DNA of 64,000 bases from Limnephilus marmoratus (Eukaryota > Arthropoda > Insecta > Trichoptera > Limnephilidae), in assembly GCA_917880885.1 (NCBI GenBank), contig OU862907.1:70675072-70739071 (forward strand). Direction: 5' to 3'. The notes under the pieces are model-generated. The model saw only the letters and a list, made by a program, of their open reading frames with translations. It did no database searches and was not told the DNA's origin. A program made the translations under genes and the position numbers. Every line of letters begins with the position of its first letter. Position 1 is the first letter of the stretch. Below, one piece after another: positions 22,735-33,682 of this stretch.

Positions 22735-23330
22735 AAATTGATTAGAAAGAAACGAAGTAATTTTTGCTAGTAGAACTCTACCGGATAGTTAGGTAGTTGG
22801 GAAACCATTCCAGTAGTTTTACATCGATATTGTGCGTACACAGTGAGCATAATAATTTAATTGCATACTTTGTTAAAGGTCTTAATAAAATCCTGTATAC
22901 AATGTGGAATCGACTTGAATTCTGTTAACTAATGTCTTCAAAATATAGTTTTCATATAACGAGAGATTTGTAAAAGTTGATCTGCATGATAAAAATCCAT
23001 GTTGATTCGAAATAGTGGAATGGTAAATGAAGAAATTTTATCTAGTAATAGTTTAAAAAAAATTCAATACCACGGATAGCTTACATATCATATTTACATA
23101 ACATTTATTACCCATCTTGAATACAGGTGTTATATAACTATGTTTCTAAAGATTCGGGAAGCAACCTGTGTCAAGGGATTGATTAAACAGTAAAAAAAAT
23201 TTGTTGTAAATTGTTTTAACTCGTTTATGGCAGGGATATGTATGCTCTTGTTCAGGGACGAAGGTGGTATGTAATTATTGTCTAGGATATCTTCGATTTT
23301 TGAAGTAATCAGCAACAAAGTATACATTCA
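22735..23330 (-). mobile_element. Jockey-type RT remnant, CR copy 4
   Basis: Minus-strand translation shows STNLSLYEN-type and LLEWFPNYL-type segments. Upstream on that strand, ORF 23130-23327 reads IEDILDNNYIPPSS and ELKQFTTNFF, from the region before RT motif 1. Stops interrupt it throughout. Confidence 0.65.
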
Positions 23331-24400
23331 CTTTCACATCAGTACTACTCTTTTCTCTGAATTGTATTGAGATGGGTAAGCATTGTTTATTTTTTCTTAG
23401 ACAGTTAACATGAGTGAAAAAAATGGTTTGTTAGAAGGTAAAAAAGATTAATGATTTAGGTATACAATTAATTAAAATACGATTTTTAGACAGTTTTTTT
23501 ACATTGAATTCTATAGTTGTGAAATATCTAGTAGTCGTGAAGGGAGTTCGATTCGATTTGGTATTGTAGACTTCATTGACTTGATGTGTAGAGAGAAAGT
23601 TCAACATATCTTTTATTTAACGTATACTTTCTGGCAGGCTTAGGTAAGTTGTTATAAGAGTCCCAATAAATGCTAGGGGTATCATGGCTCCACAGGCTTA
23701 TTTGGAACATCTCATATAGGTCTTATAGAATTTCTTGTATCTCTTACTTTATTAATCCGAAATTCTAGCAGATACAAACCAGCTTCCGCTGCCATGGTCA
23801 GGTCTTTGGCCCTGCAAACGGCTTTTCGATTTTAATATCAGAGGCGGGAACACCTCAGAAATAAAAGATAATAAGTTCTCTAATAGTAGAGTTTTGCCTC
23901 TTTAAATGTACAAAAGCAATTATTAGAATGTTTGCTAAAATTAATTTGTCGTGTTGGGACTTTAAGATCCTGGATGTTTTAAGAAAAAGAAATTCTGAGA
24001 AAATCCATCGAAAATCGGAAAATTGTTCGGAAAATTAAAAAAAAAAATTTATATTGTAAGTTTGAATATTGTTCTTGAAGAGAAATTTTTATTTTTTCTG
24101 AAAGAACATCGGATTTTTTTTGCTAAGAAATTTGGCAATTGAGTTGGCAAGTTTTAAAAAACTTTTTCAGGTTTAACTTTATTTGAAATTTGAAGATTGG
24201 AAACTAATCATGTTGGGAAATCTTTGATCCTAGAAAATTAAATTTTTCAAAAAAATTCTTTTGTGTAAATCGGAAATATTTTTTAAAGATACATATATTT
24301 TTGAAATTATGTTATGTTTGCAAATTTTCCATATTTGGAAATATATATATTTTTTTCCGAATTTCCAAATTATTTCTTTCAGAAAAAATTTGAATTTTTC
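23331..24400 (+). repeat. CR copy 4, blocks G, H and A
   Basis: This stretch shows H joined to the next A (ATGCTAGGGGTATC, CCACAGGCTTATT, then CTTTAAATGTACAAAAGCAA). That is, one unit followed in order by the next. Confidence 0.6.
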
Positions 24401-25000
24401 AACACCGACAATGTTTTTTTTTACGCACAGATTTAAATGTCGGGGTTAAATTTTCCCCACAGGAAAAACCCTTTCACACACTTCCTCAAATGATCGTGTA
24501 GTCAATCCACGCTAAGCAATTGCACTATATAAGTATTATATAGAAAACAATACAAGAACAACATGTCAACCTACTAGAGACCAAATGGGAAAATAATTCA
24601 CCGACTCCAGATATTTTCATATCAGAGGGTACGGCTCTGTGGAACTCCTAATTGGACCAATAAATCCTACTGGTCTCTCAATATAAATATTTAAAAAAAA
24701 ATTGTAATCCTACATGTATTTAAAATGACTGCTTTTTGCATTTTTATATATAAATTCTTTGTCAAATCTAATATGCCTAAATGTTGAATGAAAGACCTAG
24801 GTATTATGCCAGTAGCCGAAATAACAAATGGTAATATTTTTATAGTCTGAGAATGCCAAATTCTTTTAATCTCATTTCTTAAATCCGTATATATTTTTTT
24901 TTTCAGAAACAGATTTTTGAATATTACAGGAATTTGGAATAGCTACATCAATGATATGTTATTTTTTTTTATGTAAAACTATATAAATTATGTATATTTT
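24400..25000 (-). mobile_element. R4-like LINE, 5'-truncated 3' end
   Basis: It matches the 3' end of the longer copy at 28830-31105 (GTTAAATTTTCCCCACAGGA, CAACATGTCAACCTACTAGA, CTCCAGATATTTTCATATCA). Only the end of the coding region is included. Confidence 0.75.
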
Positions 25001-26600
25001 TTTAATTTCCCGACATATTTTCTCAGAAGAAATTCTTTAGGAAAATAAATATTTCCAGGGTCTTAAAGGCTCAAGGTGAAAAGTTTCCTAACTTCAAATA
25101 ACAAAGTGAAAAAGATAAATGAGTAACCAAACATAAAGCTTTCCAAAACCAAATTACTTTTCCAACGAAGCAGTCACTTTTGACTTTTAGAGAAACAGAA
25201 AATTTCACCTGTGACTATTAACAATAAAATGTATCTTAAATAAAAATATTATTTATAAATGGTAATCTTGAAATTTGAAACTTCTCAAATCGGTTTGTTT
25301 AAAAATTGCTACAGGTATGGTTTAAGGGTTTTATGTCAAAATACACAATTTGAGCTTCGTTCTTTTATTTGTTGATTTTTGACTGGCAGTAAATTTCATA
25401 GTTAAGTTTGTTACTTAGAAGAAATCATTTTTCACTCGTCCAGTGAATTTCAAATGAACGATGTTTTTATTTGGAAAGAAAAATGAATAGGTACCAATGT
25501 GACAAATTAATTTTTGCAAACTTTCAAATAATTGCTGTGGTACGAACAAAGGGGCAAAAGTCTACTGTCAGGGAACTTTACCAAATTGGGCGAAGCCCAT
25601 CAAAACGCCGCCTGCAGGGCTCAAGGGCCGGCCAGGGTAGATGAAGCGGGTTTTTATCTCCTAATATTTCGGATTAATATAGTAAGGGAGACAATAATTT
25701 ATAAAAGACCTATACGAGTTGTTCTTAAAAACGAACAAATTATCCTGTGTAACATAATGCCCCTAGTATTCATTGGATGAATAAGGACTATTATAAGAAA
25801 ATAATACGCTTTGCTTCTTATATGTAAATTCCAGAGGCTTCAGGACTATTTCAACTTTAAAAACTTTTTGTGAAGCTTTTTTTGAAATCATGTCGAATAT
25901 AACTTCTCGATCTGGTCACTAATTTTAAAATACATTCAGAATTGATCGAAAAAATTCAATATAAATTCCGAAGATACATAAATTTTTATCTCGGTATTTC
26001 TTTTTGTTACTCAGGAAAATTGAAAAATAATTGGAGGTATTTTCGTAAAACTTTTAAGACGCTTTTTTTTGTTTTGAAGTTTGGAAATTGTTTTAAATTG
26101 AGAAATTTTGGATCCTGGAAAACCATATTTTTCTGAAAAAAATTCTTTCCAACAATCAGAGAAATTTTGTTGAAAAAAAAGATGGGGAATTTTTTTAAAG
26201 AAATGCATTTTTTTATATAATTTTAAGTTCGGAACTTTTCCATGTTGAATAATTATTATTTTTTGAAAAAAATCTTCTGAAAAATTAGAAAATAGGACAT
26301 TTTAACTCAGAAAATTTTTTGCAAAATATGTTGGGAATTTTTTTAACAAATATTTAGACATTTATATTATTGATTTTATTATTTAAAATTTTAGAAACTC
26401 CATGTTGGAAAAGCTTTTGATCATGGAAAATGTTAATTTTCTAAAAATCTTCAGGTAAATTTTTAGAAAATAAGGAGATCAGGATATTTTTTGAAGCACA
26501 TTTTTTTGATATCATGTGAAGTTGGAAATTTTCCACATTTGGGATATTTTTTTCCAAAAAAATTCTTTCGAAATTTTGGCTAGGAAAATTGATTATTGGA
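25001..26600 (+). repeat. CR copy 4, block A continuation
   Basis: AT-rich GGAAA/TTTTC blocks. 25540-25640 carries an inverted fragment of the CR junction (AGTCTACTGTCAGGGAACTT). 25890-26210 runs parallel to 11740-12060 and 39600-39900. Confidence 0.5.
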
Positions 26601-26657
26601 AAAATGAATAAAACACAATCACATCAATACGGTCTGTTTTATTGGCATTATTGAATC

Positions 26658-26861
26658 GGTGACCGGCCAACTCAGAATGAAACCAACTCAGAACCACCTC
26701 GGAAAGGTCATTAAGATGATGATAAAAAATTATAAAAAAATGGTTAAATAGGTTAAGTTAGGTTAGGGTTACCGGCTATTTTAAAATTATTTTTTCATAG
26801 CTTTTAATGACCTTTCTGAAGTGGTTCTGAGTTGGTTTCATTCTGAGTTGGCATGGAACCC
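26658..26861. mobile_element. Fold-back MITE with 8-bp target duplication
   Basis: The arms of about 50 bp include GCCAACTCAGAATGAAACCA and its complement. The flanks carry ATTGAATC on both sides (26650-26657 and 26862-26869). The empty site, with one change, is in CR copy 1 near 345. An 8-bp duplication suits a hAT-type mobiliser. Confidence 0.75.
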
Positions 26862-27090
26862 ATTGAATCAGCGTTCTGACGTCACGGTAAATAAAATGAA
26901 AAGATTGATTTTGGCTGAACAAGAAGTTTTGTTTTGATCTTATTAAATAAATGTATGATAAAACTGAAACTTAATTTGAGCGACTTTAAGCATTGTTATT
27001 TATTGCAGTTAAATATTACTATTGTTAATAAGGGGTGTAGGATATTTTAAACATTGAAAAATAAATTAATAATTAATATTTTTTCTTTAG

Positions 27091-27142
27091 GTGAAGCCCC
27101 GAAGAGTATCCGGTCTACTTATTCCCAGGCAAATAAACCCAG
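27091..27142 (+). other. Exon-like block C, CR copy 4 (52 nt)
   Basis: Acceptor-like TTTTTTCTTTAG and donor-like GTAACTAATTTAA flank it. It resembles copy 1 at its start (GTGAAGCCCCGAAG). Confidence 0.45.
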
Positions 27143-27260
27143 GTAACTAATTTAATTAAATTTATTATTTATTGACACCCTTTTGAACTTTTAATAATTA
27201 ATTTATAAATGGATCACAAATACAATTGATACACAGGAATACTATTGTACTTGTAAACCG

Positions 27261-28020
27261 TTAATACGATTACTATTTATAAATAATATATTTACTTCGG
27301 ATACATTTTATTATTAATAGGCACAGGTCAAATTTTCGAATTCTGCGAAAGTCAAAAGGAACCAATCCCGAAAATGGCTGCCCCTTTGGAATAGTTATAT
27401 CGGGCGATCCAATTATTTGATCTTTTTCATTTTGTTATTTGAAATTTGGAAACGTTTCATCTTTGAACTTTTTTTACACACTGGTAATTTTTTTTTAAGA
27501 AAAATTCTTTTTGAGAAAATAATTTGGAAAATATATCAGGAAAATTAAAAAAAAAATTGTGTGTATTTCTTTTTTGGTTGGTTTGAAAATAGTCCATGTT
27601 GAGAAATTTTTAAATTTTGAGCAATAATTCTTCAGAAAAAATTAGTAAATCGGAAAAAAGAAGGTTGGCGAATGCGTTGCGCTTTTGTTGAAATCAACTC
27701 GAATATAATTTCTCCATCTGATCCCCCATTTTAAAATAAATTCAGAATTGATCGAAAAAATTCAATATTAGTTCCGAAAATACATTAATTCTTATCTTAG
27801 TATTTCTTTCTGTTACTCAGGAAAATTGAAAAATAAGTGGAGTTATTTTCAAAAAACCTTTAAGACACTTCTCTTTTTGTTTTGAAGTTTGGAAATTTTT
27901 GATCCTCAAAATTTGTATTTTTCTAAAAACATTTCTTTCCAACAATCAGAGAAATTTGTCGGAAAAACGATCGGGAATTTTTTTTAAAGAAATGCGTTTT
28001 TGATATAATTTGAAGTTTGA
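27261..28020 (+). repeat. CR block A, further partial copy
   Basis: After a short unassigned stretch, 27430-28020 is again block A (TTCTCCATCTGATCCCCCAT, AACAATCAGAGAAATTTGTC). Confidence 0.5.
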
Positions 28021-28092
28021 GGTTCCGTAGCTCGGTCAGTAGAGCACTTGCCACGTAAGCAAAGGGTCCTGGGTTCGAGTCCCAGTGGAGCC
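28021..28092 (+). tRNA. tRNA-like head of SINE-B, complete cloverleaf
   Basis: The acceptor GGTTCCG/TGGAGCC pairs with two wobbles. The D arm is GCTCGGTCAGTAGAGC and the T arm is CTGGGTTCGAGTCCCAG. The anticodon loop CACGTAA would read CGT (Thr), but position 33 is A, not U, and the stem has one mismatch. The common SINE-B tail follows directly, so this is best taken as a SINE head that a tRNA scan may still report. Confidence 0.5.
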
Positions 28093-28200
28093 AATATCTT
28101 CTTCTGTTTCCAGATTTTCGATTGAGTTTCGCTAATATTATCATCATTTAATTAAATATTATAATTTGAAATTTTACTCATAAAGTTAAAAAATTAAATA
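28093..28200 (+). repeat. SINE-B tail
   Basis: CAGATTTTCGATTGAGTTTC and ATTATAATTTGAAATTTTAC match the other three SINE-B copies. Confidence 0.7.
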
Positions 28201-28239
28201 CAAATATATAGACATTTATCTTTTTGATTTTTTTATCTA

Positions 28240-28740
28240 TTTAAAGTTTTAGTTTCAATATTTCCACTGTGACTCCATCAAATCCTGGTGAACACCCACC
28301 TTTTAATTCATTTATAATGTTTTTTATGTCATTTGTTGATACCGGTTGGAGAACTGACAGGTTATTTTGTTTAAGACAATCCTTCTCGAATTTATCCATT
28401 TTATAATTTTCATCGATCCGTGTTAAGCTAAATTTTGACTGATGTTAGCAAAATATTTATTAAAGGCATTAGCACATTTTGTCGGTTCTCTTACGGCGTC
28501 AATAGAGTTTTTTTCCGGTATAAAGTTTGTTAATAAGTGTTTTTTTGTTTTTGTTTTTTCTGCTATTTATTTCATTTGTTGTTTAACAAATGTGTTTTAC
28601 ATTTTGTTAAGCCAGGTCAATTTCATTTTCGCAATAGTTTTCTTTAGTTATTTTTATAAAGAGGTTAATTTTTTCCTATATTTTTTTGTAATTTGAAAAA
28701 TTTTTTGGATCTCAGGGAAATTTCTTTGTCAGGCGATATC
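28240..28740 (-). mobile_element. LINE RT N-terminal remnant
   Basis: The minus strand reads PTKCANAFNKYFANISQNLA and ELKGGCSPGFDGVTVEILK with frame breaks. These correspond to PKQCANIFNSFFANVGKN and GLKGGSSPGFDLITVHFLK in the LINE at 48-52 kb. It is separated from its endonuclease part (31400-31850) by the R4-like insertion. Confidence 0.65.
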
Positions 28741-29372
28741 TCTTTTTTTTTAATAGACATGACTAAGCCATATGAAATCGACGGTTTTATTTTTTTGAAT
28801 TTTGCTATAATATTTTTACGCACCAGATTTAAATGTCCGGGTTAAATTTTCCCCACAGGAAAAACTAAACCCTTTCACACACTTCTCAAATGATCATCTA
28901 GTCAACCCACGCTATGCAATTGCACTATATAAGTATTATAAATACAAAACAATACAAGAACAACATGTCAACCTACTAGAGACCAAATGGGAATATAATT
29001 CACCGACTCCAGATATTTTCATATCAGAGGGTTCGGCTCTGTGGAATTCCTAATTGAACCTATAAATAATACTGATCCCTCAATATAAATATTTAAAAAA
29101 TCTTTTGTAATCCTACATGTATTTAAAATTACTGATTTTTGCATTTTTATATACAAATTCTTTGACAAATCTAATATGCTTAAATTTTGAATAAGATTCC
29201 TAGGTATTATGCCAGTGGCCGAAATAACAAATGGTAATATTTTTATAGTCCGAGAATGCCAAATTCTTTTAATCTCATTTCATCAATCTGTGAATTTTCT
29301 TATTTTTTCAGGAACAGTTTTTTGAATATTACGGGAATTTGGAATAGCTACATCAATGATATAAGTTATTTT

Positions 29373-30038
29373 TTAAATTTTTTCGTGTAAAACTATATCA
29401 GGTCTATTATGACTAATTGTTCTGTCTGTTAGTATAGTTTTATCATAATATATTTTATAAAATTCATTTTCTAAAAATGAATTTGGTTCATATTCATAAT
29501 ATGGTACTATATTACGGCAGTCAATCAAGTTATGTTTAATTACCAAACTTTGGTGAATTATTTTTAAAATTTGATTGTGCCTAAATGTATACTCGGACGG
29601 TGCTAATACAGAACATCCCGATATAATATGTTCTATAGTTTCCGGAAAAGCCAAATATTTTCTACATAAATCATTTATTTGATTTATATCTTTGATTATA
29701 TGCTTCCTATAATTTTTAGTATTAATTACTCTATCTTGAATGGCAAGCATAAATCCTTCTATTTCTGCGCTCAACTCTCCAATACTCAACCATTTGTTTG
29801 ACGAAAGTTTGTCAACATACGTTTGGTTGAGATAATTGAAGTGTTTTGCATGAATAATTATATTTGACCAGGAATCTAATAACTCCTGGTTAGTATTTAT
29901 AAGAATGTTGGCATTCTCGTCATATAAATTTAAAGGTGTAATGTTTCTATCTGCCTTGCAAATTATTTTGTGCATTTCTGAGCTATTAGCTTTCCTATGG
30001 AAAAAATTTCTAAGCATTTCTACCTGATTGTGTTTCAA
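29373..30038 (-). pseudogene. R4-like LINE C-terminal region
   Basis: 221 aa with ADRNITPLNLYDENANI, IGELSAEIEGFMLAIQDRVI and ETIEHIISGCSVL. The zinc-knuckle-like motif before the endonuclease has lost one cysteine (CRKY). NRPDIVLHEK precedes the final IPNSRN segment, which is in another frame. Confidence 0.7.
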
Positions 30039-30164
30039 AGATGTTATTTTGACTACACCTCTACCTCCTAAATTTCTAGGTAAATTAATTCGTTCTATAG
30101 CTGAATTTGGATGATGGCAATTAAACTTTGTTTACGTAGTTCTAATTAATCATTCTAAACTATC

Positions 30165-30572
30165 TTAATCTGTATTGGACCGATAAATTATGCCAAATGA
30201 GTACGTTAATAGAGGTATTGCCGAAGTATTTATTGCTTTTACTAAATTTTTAGCAGATAGATTGCATTTTAAAATTTTTCTGATCCTAGTTTGAAATTTA
30301 ATCCTAATATCATTTTTAATACTAGTGTGATCTAATCTATTCGATTGCGGGTATCCTAAATATTTATAAACCTCATCCCCTTTCATACATTTAATTTTGG
30401 AATTTCTAAATATACCCTCATCTCCTTCTACAATTTTGCCTTTCTCTATATGGATCGTTTTACATTTATCTAAACCGAAAGTCATTTTAATATCATCTGA
30501 AAAATTTTTAACTACCTTAATCATTTTGTCTAAATTTGATTCAGAATTTGAAAATAATTTTATATCATCCAT
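30165..30572 (-). pseudogene. R4-like LINE RT palm end with YMDD-type box
   Basis: The ORF begins at the catalytic box (YMDDIKLF in the extended frame), followed by DIKMTFGLDKCKTIHIEKGK, VYKYLGYPQS and AINTSAIPLLTYSFGIIY. It is a dead fragment because it is out of frame with the upstream RT part. Confidence 0.75.
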
Positions 30573-30597
30573 ATATTATAATAGTTGTGAAACTTTA

Positions 30598-31068
30598 CTA
30601 CTCTCTCTTGTACCTATTACCTTTAATTTTTATTCCAAACTTGCTTTTAATTAACATTTTAGACAGAGGATTCAATGCTAAGCAAAACCAAAATGGACTC
30701 AATGAGTCTCCTTGAAAAATCCCTCTTTTTATTGAAATGCCCGGTACTACTATTTTCTTACCTTTTAAGCTTACTAGTAAATCTGTATTCCAAAAGGACA
30801 TAATCTTTTTCAAAAAGCTAATTATAATTGGGTTAACTTTATATATTTTTAATATTTTGATTAGCCACGAGTGCGGGTCTCTATCAAAAGCTTTTTGATA
30901 ATATATATAACAAGTATGTAAATTACGCTTTTGATTTTGAATTTGTGGTAAAATTACAGAATCAATAACTAATTGTTCTTTACATCCCATATGTTTTCTG
31001 CGACAACCTTTTTGTTGTTCAGATAAAATATTTTTTTCATCCAAATGAGTATATATTAGATCTGTCAA
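30598..31068 (-). pseudogene. R4-like LINE RT fingers and palm
   Basis: 156 aa with SEQQKGCRRKHMGCKEQL, YQKAFDRDPHSWLIKIL (motif A) and GIFQGDSLSPFWFCLALNPL (motif B). It is truncated upstream near 31105. Confidence 0.8.
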
Positions 31069-31105
31069 GCAAGAGGTTAAAATTTTGTATATTGTCGGTA
31101 GATAA

Positions 31106-31399
31106 TATCATTACTCTATTCATCTCTTCCTTCACCTATATAATGCTCTCCTTATGGTATTTACCCTTAATTTAAATCATCTCTCTGTTTGAATTATATA
31201 AATCAGTATGTATCTTACCTTAAATATTCTTATGTTATAATTAAATATTCTTATGTATGATACTCATTAATGTACCTCTACGCCTGTCTCAACACAGGTA
31301 TACCCTAGTGAGACAGGCATCGAATAATGTAATGTAAACATACTTTATATAGATAAATAAATTAATAAATAAATTTGATGCTGTAATATAATTGCAGAG
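31106..31399. other. Unassigned
   Basis: It contains a hairpin pair, GCCTGTCTCA and TGAGACAGGC (31283-31319). Otherwise nothing is recognised. Confidence 0.4.
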
Positions 31400-31850
31400 A
31401 TATCAATATCAATAATGCTTGCACATATTTTAGCACATGTAGATTCTAATACGGGTCGCCACGTTTCCGTGCTTATTGTTAGGTATACTTAATTTATTAT
31501 GCTTTAGTGATTTTGTTGTAAAAGCTTTCTAAAATTTTGTGTTTATTAATATTAAGTTGTTGCATAGAGATAGACGTGTGATGGTCAGTAATATTTTTTA
31601 ATATTATCGTAAGTAATTTGTCGGTATGCTTAGTGTTGCACCATGTGTGATCAACACATGATGGACGTGTTGACTCGTAATTTCTCTACCATAATTTTTT
31701 ATACCTACAAAATATAAAATTCATTTCTGACATAAGATTGATAAATTCAGTTTTTATTTTATTGTTATTTTCATTAAGTCGCCAATTATTGTTGTGTTCT
31801 GTTTATTTTTTTGTTGGTTAAAATAATGCTTCTTAATTCATCCATGGATA
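31400..31850 (-). mobile_element. LINE endonuclease-domain remnant
   Basis: The minus strand reads PSCVDHTWCNT and NITDHHTSISMQQLNIN, matching PSCLDHIWTN and NITDHHACILLY of the LINE at 48-52 kb. It probably belongs with 28240-28740 as one older LINE split by the R4-like element. Confidence 0.55.
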
Positions 31851-32008
31851 TATATCTATTCATTTGATCCGCGCGTTTGGTAAATTGCGATAATATTAAA
31901 ACATGCTTTATTTACTTTATTTTTATTTACTTTATTTACATATCTAAGCAATTAACTCGCGGCGTAGGTACTTCTTCCATTGTGATGTTTGAATAACAGG
32001 ATTTAACA

Positions 32009-32055
32009 AATCGTCGCCCGAGTTCTTAATTGTCCAAACTACCATTTGCGTATTT
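32009..32055. repeat. Left copy of an inverted 42-bp repeat
   Basis: CGTCGCCCGAGTTCTTAATT ... CAAACTACCATTT is repeated in inverse form at 34590-34632. On the other strand both begin an ATG frame (MVVxTIKNSGD) that soon stops. Confidence 0.6.
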
Positions 32056-32215
32056 TACAGGAGGAGGTTTTCTTTGATTATTAAATGACCATCTCAAGTT
32101 ATATACAGGATGAGTTTATTTTCAATATATCTATTTTTAATATGGACTATTCGTGTTGGGATATATATATATAGAACTTATAAATTGACTAACTTGTCTA
32201 TCCCTCATTATTTTC

Positions 32216-32862
32216 TATTCCATTTAACCGATTGTGATAAAACTTTGGGTAGTTATTGTGCGCTTGCACGCTAAAACTTCTATGTATAATGGTGAGCTCT
32301 GACTTTATGAAATTTGCACACATATTCCCTTATTATTTTCTGTACCATTCATCCGATTCTGAAGATACTTTCATGAGATGTTTTACGCATGCCCGCGAAG
32401 GTTTCAATATTTATATATTGAAACCTTCGCGGGCATGCGTAAAACATCTCATGAAAGTATCTTGGTGAGTTCTGGTGTTATTAAATTTGCAATTAAGTGA
32501 GTTCTGGTGTTATTAAATTTTCCTTCATTATTTCCTAAACTATTCATCAACGCGGTATCATTCTGCGCACGCCTGCGAAAATTTATATATATAATGATGA
32601 GCTCTGGCATTATGCAATTTTCATAAAAATTACCTTATTATTTTCTGCGCTTCCGGTGAAACTTTGGGGAGTTGTTGTACGCACGGCAGCGAAGGTCTCC
32701 ATATGTAATGGTGAGTTCTGGCTTTATGAAATTAGCATTAAAATTATCTTATTATTTCCTACACAATTTAACCGATTGTGGTGAAACTTTGGTCAGCTGA
32801 AACCGCGAAGGTTTCTATGTATAATGGTGAGCTCTGACATCATGACATTTATTTAAAAAATA
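32216..32862 (+). repeat. Degenerate tandem repeat, about 110-130-bp unit
   Basis: Shared words are CCGATTGTGATAAAACTTTG, GAAGGTTTC, and TATAATGGTGAGCTCTGGCA in each unit. Related single units are at 52935-53060 and 53120-53225. It includes the palindrome at 32363-32462. Confidence 0.75.
32363..32462. repeat. Near-perfect 100-bp palindrome
   Basis: The 48-nt arms (32363-32410 and 32415-32462) are exact reverse complements around TTAT. The arm is part of the surrounding tandem unit, so one unit has been copied in inverted form. The ORF across it is accidental. Confidence 0.95.
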
Positions 32863-32879
32863 CATTAGGTGGCTCGCCA

Positions 32880-33449
32880 GTTGTTTGAAAAATGTGTGTA
32901 TTTTTACAAAGTTAAGCGGTAGGGGGGGAAAGGGGGGGGGGGGTGGGGAATCCGGGAGGGAGGAAGGAAGGAACGAAGCGGGGGGGAGTCGCGGGAGTGA
33001 AACAAGGGAGGGGCGACGGGGAAAGTGGAAGCGGGAGGGGGAGGGGTTGGAAGGTGAAAGGGGAACGCTGAAGGGACCGTGGAAGGGGAACGGGGCGGGA
33101 ACAGAAACGCATGGGAATGGATGTGCAGCGATAATTATTTAAAAAAATACCAAAGCTATAATTGAAACACATTAAAATTTGTTAAAAATTTATTGAAATG
33201 CTTTTTCGTGAAAAAAATACCAACAATCTGAGAATTAGGCTGAGAGAACGCCTGAGGGGAACAGGGCGGGAACGGGAGTGCTTTGAAAAGGTCATGCAAA
33301 GATAATTAAAAAAATTAAAATAAAACTATAGTTGAAACACATTAAAATATTTTATAAATTTATTGATTTTTTTTGTGAGAAAAATAAAAATAAATTAATT
33401 TGTGTATTTCACAATTTATTCATTTAAAATAAAATATAGTATATTTGCG
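32880..33449 (+). repeat. G-rich/purine tract and relative
   Basis: 32920-33110 has G runs of up to about 12 and GGGAGGGAGG words; this stretch can form G-quadruplexes. A shorter relative (GGGGAACAGGGCGGGAACGG) is near 33255. It is the inverted relative of 13785-14020. ORFs in it are compositional. Confidence 0.8.
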
Positions 33450-33682
33450 GCACGTTCCAGAGTGGAAGATACTCTCAGTATCGCCCTGGTGTAAGACCAC
33501 CATTCAGAATTGAAACGTTGCTTGAAATGGCTTCTGCCATGTTTGGTGACCAGATCTGAATAGCCAGGTACTTCCCCACCTTCCTCTTCACTATCTCCTT
33601 TCCCTCCCCACTACCTTCAGCCTCACAACATACACTGGCTCCAGACGGGAGCAGTTGGGACTCTTGTGCGGTATTCACGTAA
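33450..33682 (-). repeat. R3 repeat, minus-strand copy
   Basis: It shares GAATAGCCAGGTACTTCCCC and ATCGCCCTGGTGTAAGACCA with the cluster downstream of the NLR gene. Confidence 0.75.

Larger units (their letters stand above)
26601..27260 (+). repeat. CR copy 4, blocks B-D
   Basis: AATAAAACACAATCACATCA, the CTGACGTCACGGTAAATAAA site (26878), block C at 27091-27142 and block D words follow in order. Block B is interrupted by a fold-back element at 26658-26861. Confidence 0.7.
28830..31105 (-). mobile_element. R4-like non-LTR retrotransposon, 5'-truncated
   Basis: On the minus strand, RT (30598-31068), RT end with MDDIKL (30165-30572), C-terminal region (29373-30038) and a 3' UTR to about 28830 follow in order. 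The frame changes between the three pieces. The C-terminal part reads on past 29373 to DVAIPNSRN. No N-terminal region is present. A shorter copy lies at 24400-25000. Confidence 0.8.

Noticed and set aside
32256..32468. 70-aa ORF crossing the palindrome
   Set aside because: Its second half is simply the inverse of the first; it is a product of the palindrome.
32885..33172. Gly/Arg-rich and Pro-rich ORFs
   Set aside because: They are compositional frames in a G-rich tract.
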